The translations under genes and the position numbers were made by a program. From Phycisphaerae bacterium (GTDB taxonomy: Bacteria; Planctomycetota; Phycisphaerae; Phycisphaerales; SM1A02), in NCBI GenBank assembly GCA_018663565.1, contig JABJQE010000134.1:1-8069 (forward strand): a stretch of 8,069 nt of DNA, in the 5' to 3' direction. Of the stretch, positions 6,790-8,069 are shown in pieces; within the stretch, counting starts at the first letter, position 1, and the number at the start of each line of letters is the position of its first letter. The notes under the pieces are model-generated. The model made no database searches. It saw only the letters and a list, made by a program, of their open reading frames with translations, and had not been told where the DNA came from.

Positions 6790-8069
6790 ATGTCTATCAC
6801 AACACTCATCGTTTCAACGCTCTTGGCTGCTTCCTCACCGCATCATAGATTCGGGTTGACCGATGCCATGCCGCGGCTTGACGGTACGATTCGCGTCGCG
6901 TCATACAATATGCTCAACTATTTTGATCAGTCCAATGATCCAGCCCTTGAGGGTGAATACGACGATTTCGGAACGAATCCAGGCCCGACAACTGACGAGC
7001 GGTGTCGGGAACTCGCTGATGCGATTCGGGCAGTCGACGCGGATGTCATCGCGCTTGAAGAGGTGGAGTCGCTCGAGGCCATCACGTTCTTCAACGACAC
7101 ATATCTTGCAGATATGGGATACAAGTATGTGGCCTCTAAGGACGTTGGATACTACCGGGGGTGTGAACAGAGCCTCTTGAGTCGATTCCCCATTACCGAA
7201 ACGGCTATATGGACCAATGCTGATCTTACGAAGGTCAACCGGCAGGGAGGGGGATGGGATGAAGTGCCTTCTGGGCAGGACGAGGTGGTCTTCCAGCGAA
7301 GTCCGTTGTTTGCCACTGTGCAAACTGATGATGGGTACGAACTGAGTTTGTTCGCGCTTCATCACAAGGCTGGTCGTAACCGCTGGCACCGCGAGGCCGA
7401 AGCGCTCAAAATTATGGAGTATGTCGCCGAACTTCAAAGGGTAGATCCTGACCGCAACATCATTATTCTCGGTGACTTCAATGCTCAGCCTTGGGACCGG
7501 TCTATGCAGGTGTACCGCGATGGCGGCATGGTCGATTCGATGACGCTCCGCACCGACCTCTCGCATGGCTACGCCTCGCCACTTCGGCAAACTCATACGA
7601 GTGGCCGCGTCATTGACTTTATATTGCTCAACCACGCGGCCATTGGTGAATTGGTGCCAGGGAGCGGCTTCGTCAAGGGAACCTCTGCCCAAGAGTATGA
7701 CTGGCGGAACGATCCCATCCCCGCTGGCTACGCCTCCGATCACTATCCCATCGCAATCGACATCGTCCCGCGAGAGGGCGCAGGTTCGACAGTCACCGCA
7801 GCGCCGTGGCCAAGAGATGCAACCCGTACCGCCTTGGCGGCCGCGCCTGCCAAACGCTCGGCACCAAAGAAGTCAGCTGCGCCTCCAAAGAAGAAGGACT
7901 CCCCTGTTGCTCCAGTTGGCGAAGGCGCCTTTGTCGCTTCGAAGCGAAGCAAGGTCTTTCATACGGCATCGTGCGGAAATGCAAAGCGGATCTCTGAGAA
8001 GAACCTCGCGTCGTTTGATTCGATTGCTGATGCTGAAGATGCAGGGAAGAGGCCCGCGAAGTGTTGTAA
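6790..8069 (+). CDS. Endonuclease/exonuclease/phosphatase (EEP) family protein with C-terminal Ada-like metal-binding module, 3' end not in window
   Basis: The frame opens at ATG 6790, the first start after an in-frame TAG (6784-6786), and stays open to the window end (426 residues plus two bases), so the stop lies beyond. No clear ribosome site precedes the ATG; ATG 6868 is an alternative start. Residues 4-16 are hydrophobic and could be a short signal peptide. Residues 33-326 are an EEP (DNase I-like) fold, a Mg-dependent phosphodiesterase or nuclease: VASYNMLNYF with N40, ALEEVE with E91, FALHHKAG with H191/H192, ILGDFNAQPW with D229 and N231, VIDFILL with D276, and SDHYP with D317 and H318. 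All the catalytic positions are present. A Lys/Ala/Pro-rich linker (about 330-378) leads to a 45-residue tail with FHTASC (H391, C395) and RPAKCC (C425, C426), like Ada-type zinc-binding modules found on other nucleases. The substrate (nucleic acid, or a sugar or lipid phosphate) is unknown. Confidence 0.88.
   Translation, partial: MSITTLIVSTLLAASSPHHRFGLTDAMPRLDGTIRVASYNMLNYFDQSNDPALEGEYDDFGTNPGPTTDERCRELADAIRAVDADVIALEEVESLEAITFFNDTYLADMGYKYVASKDVGYYRGCEQSLLSRFPITETAIWTNADLTKVNRQGGGWDEVPSGQDEVVFQRSPLFATVQTDDGYELSLFALHHKAGRNRWHREAEALKIMEYVAELQRVDPDRNIIILGDFNAQPWDRSMQVYRDGGMVDSMTLRTDLSHGYASPLRQTHTSGRVIDFILLNHAAIGELVPGSGFVKGTSAQEYDWRNDPIPAGYASDHYPIAIDIVPREGAGSTVTAAPWPRDATRTALAAAPAKRSAPKKSAAPPKKKDSPVAPVGEGAFVASKRSKVFHTASCGNAKRISEKNLASFDSIADAEDAGKRPAKCC

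Noticed and set aside
6901..7743. Long minus-strand open frame (280 codons) opposite the EEP nuclease
   Set aside because: The plus strand shows every EEP catalytic motif in frame; the reverse product has no recognisable domain.

Overview
The window carries the distal end of a respiratory nitrate reductase (nar) operon and its transporters, all on the + strand. It is followed, after a weak hairpin, by an unrelated predicted secreted nuclease that runs off the 3' end. In order: the C-terminal end of a probable narJ chaperone gene (1-296); narI with an added transmembrane helix and a C-terminal diheme cytochrome c (293-1819); a 202-base gene-free gap; a 56-codon remnant or mini-ORF resembling the N-terminus of a nitrate transporter (2022-2192); a NarK1-type nitrate transporter with an extramembrane insertion (2182-3693); a NarK/NarK2-type nitrate/nitrite transporter with an extra helix pair (3745-5361); a heme-copper oxidase subunit III-like protein interrupted by a cytochrome c domain (5392-6609); a 180-base intergenic region with a short GC hairpin; and an endonuclease/exonuclease/phosphatase (EEP) protein with a C-terminal Ada-like metal-binding module (6790 to the window end).

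The genes suggest one physiological unit. NarK1 and NarK2 bring in nitrate and export nitrite. NarI anchors the (off-window) NarGH nitrate reductase and handles quinol electrons through two b hemes. The two membrane proteins NarI and subunit III both carry grafted heme c domains, and in both cases predicted topology puts the domain in the periplasm. That suggests electrons are shared between the nitrate reductase, the quinone pool and a periplasmic cytochrome c pool or a terminal oxidase or NO reductase. This role is inference; the fusions are read directly from the sequence.

The organism is a Gram-negative-type bacterium with moderately high GC and denitrifying or nitrate-respiring capacity. 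Cytochrome c fusions of this kind, together with an EEP nuclease carrying an Ada-like tail, make a planctomycete (for example Phycisphaerae) plausible, but this is an impression and was not tested. No tRNA, rRNA, CRISPR array, insertion sequence or phage gene was seen.
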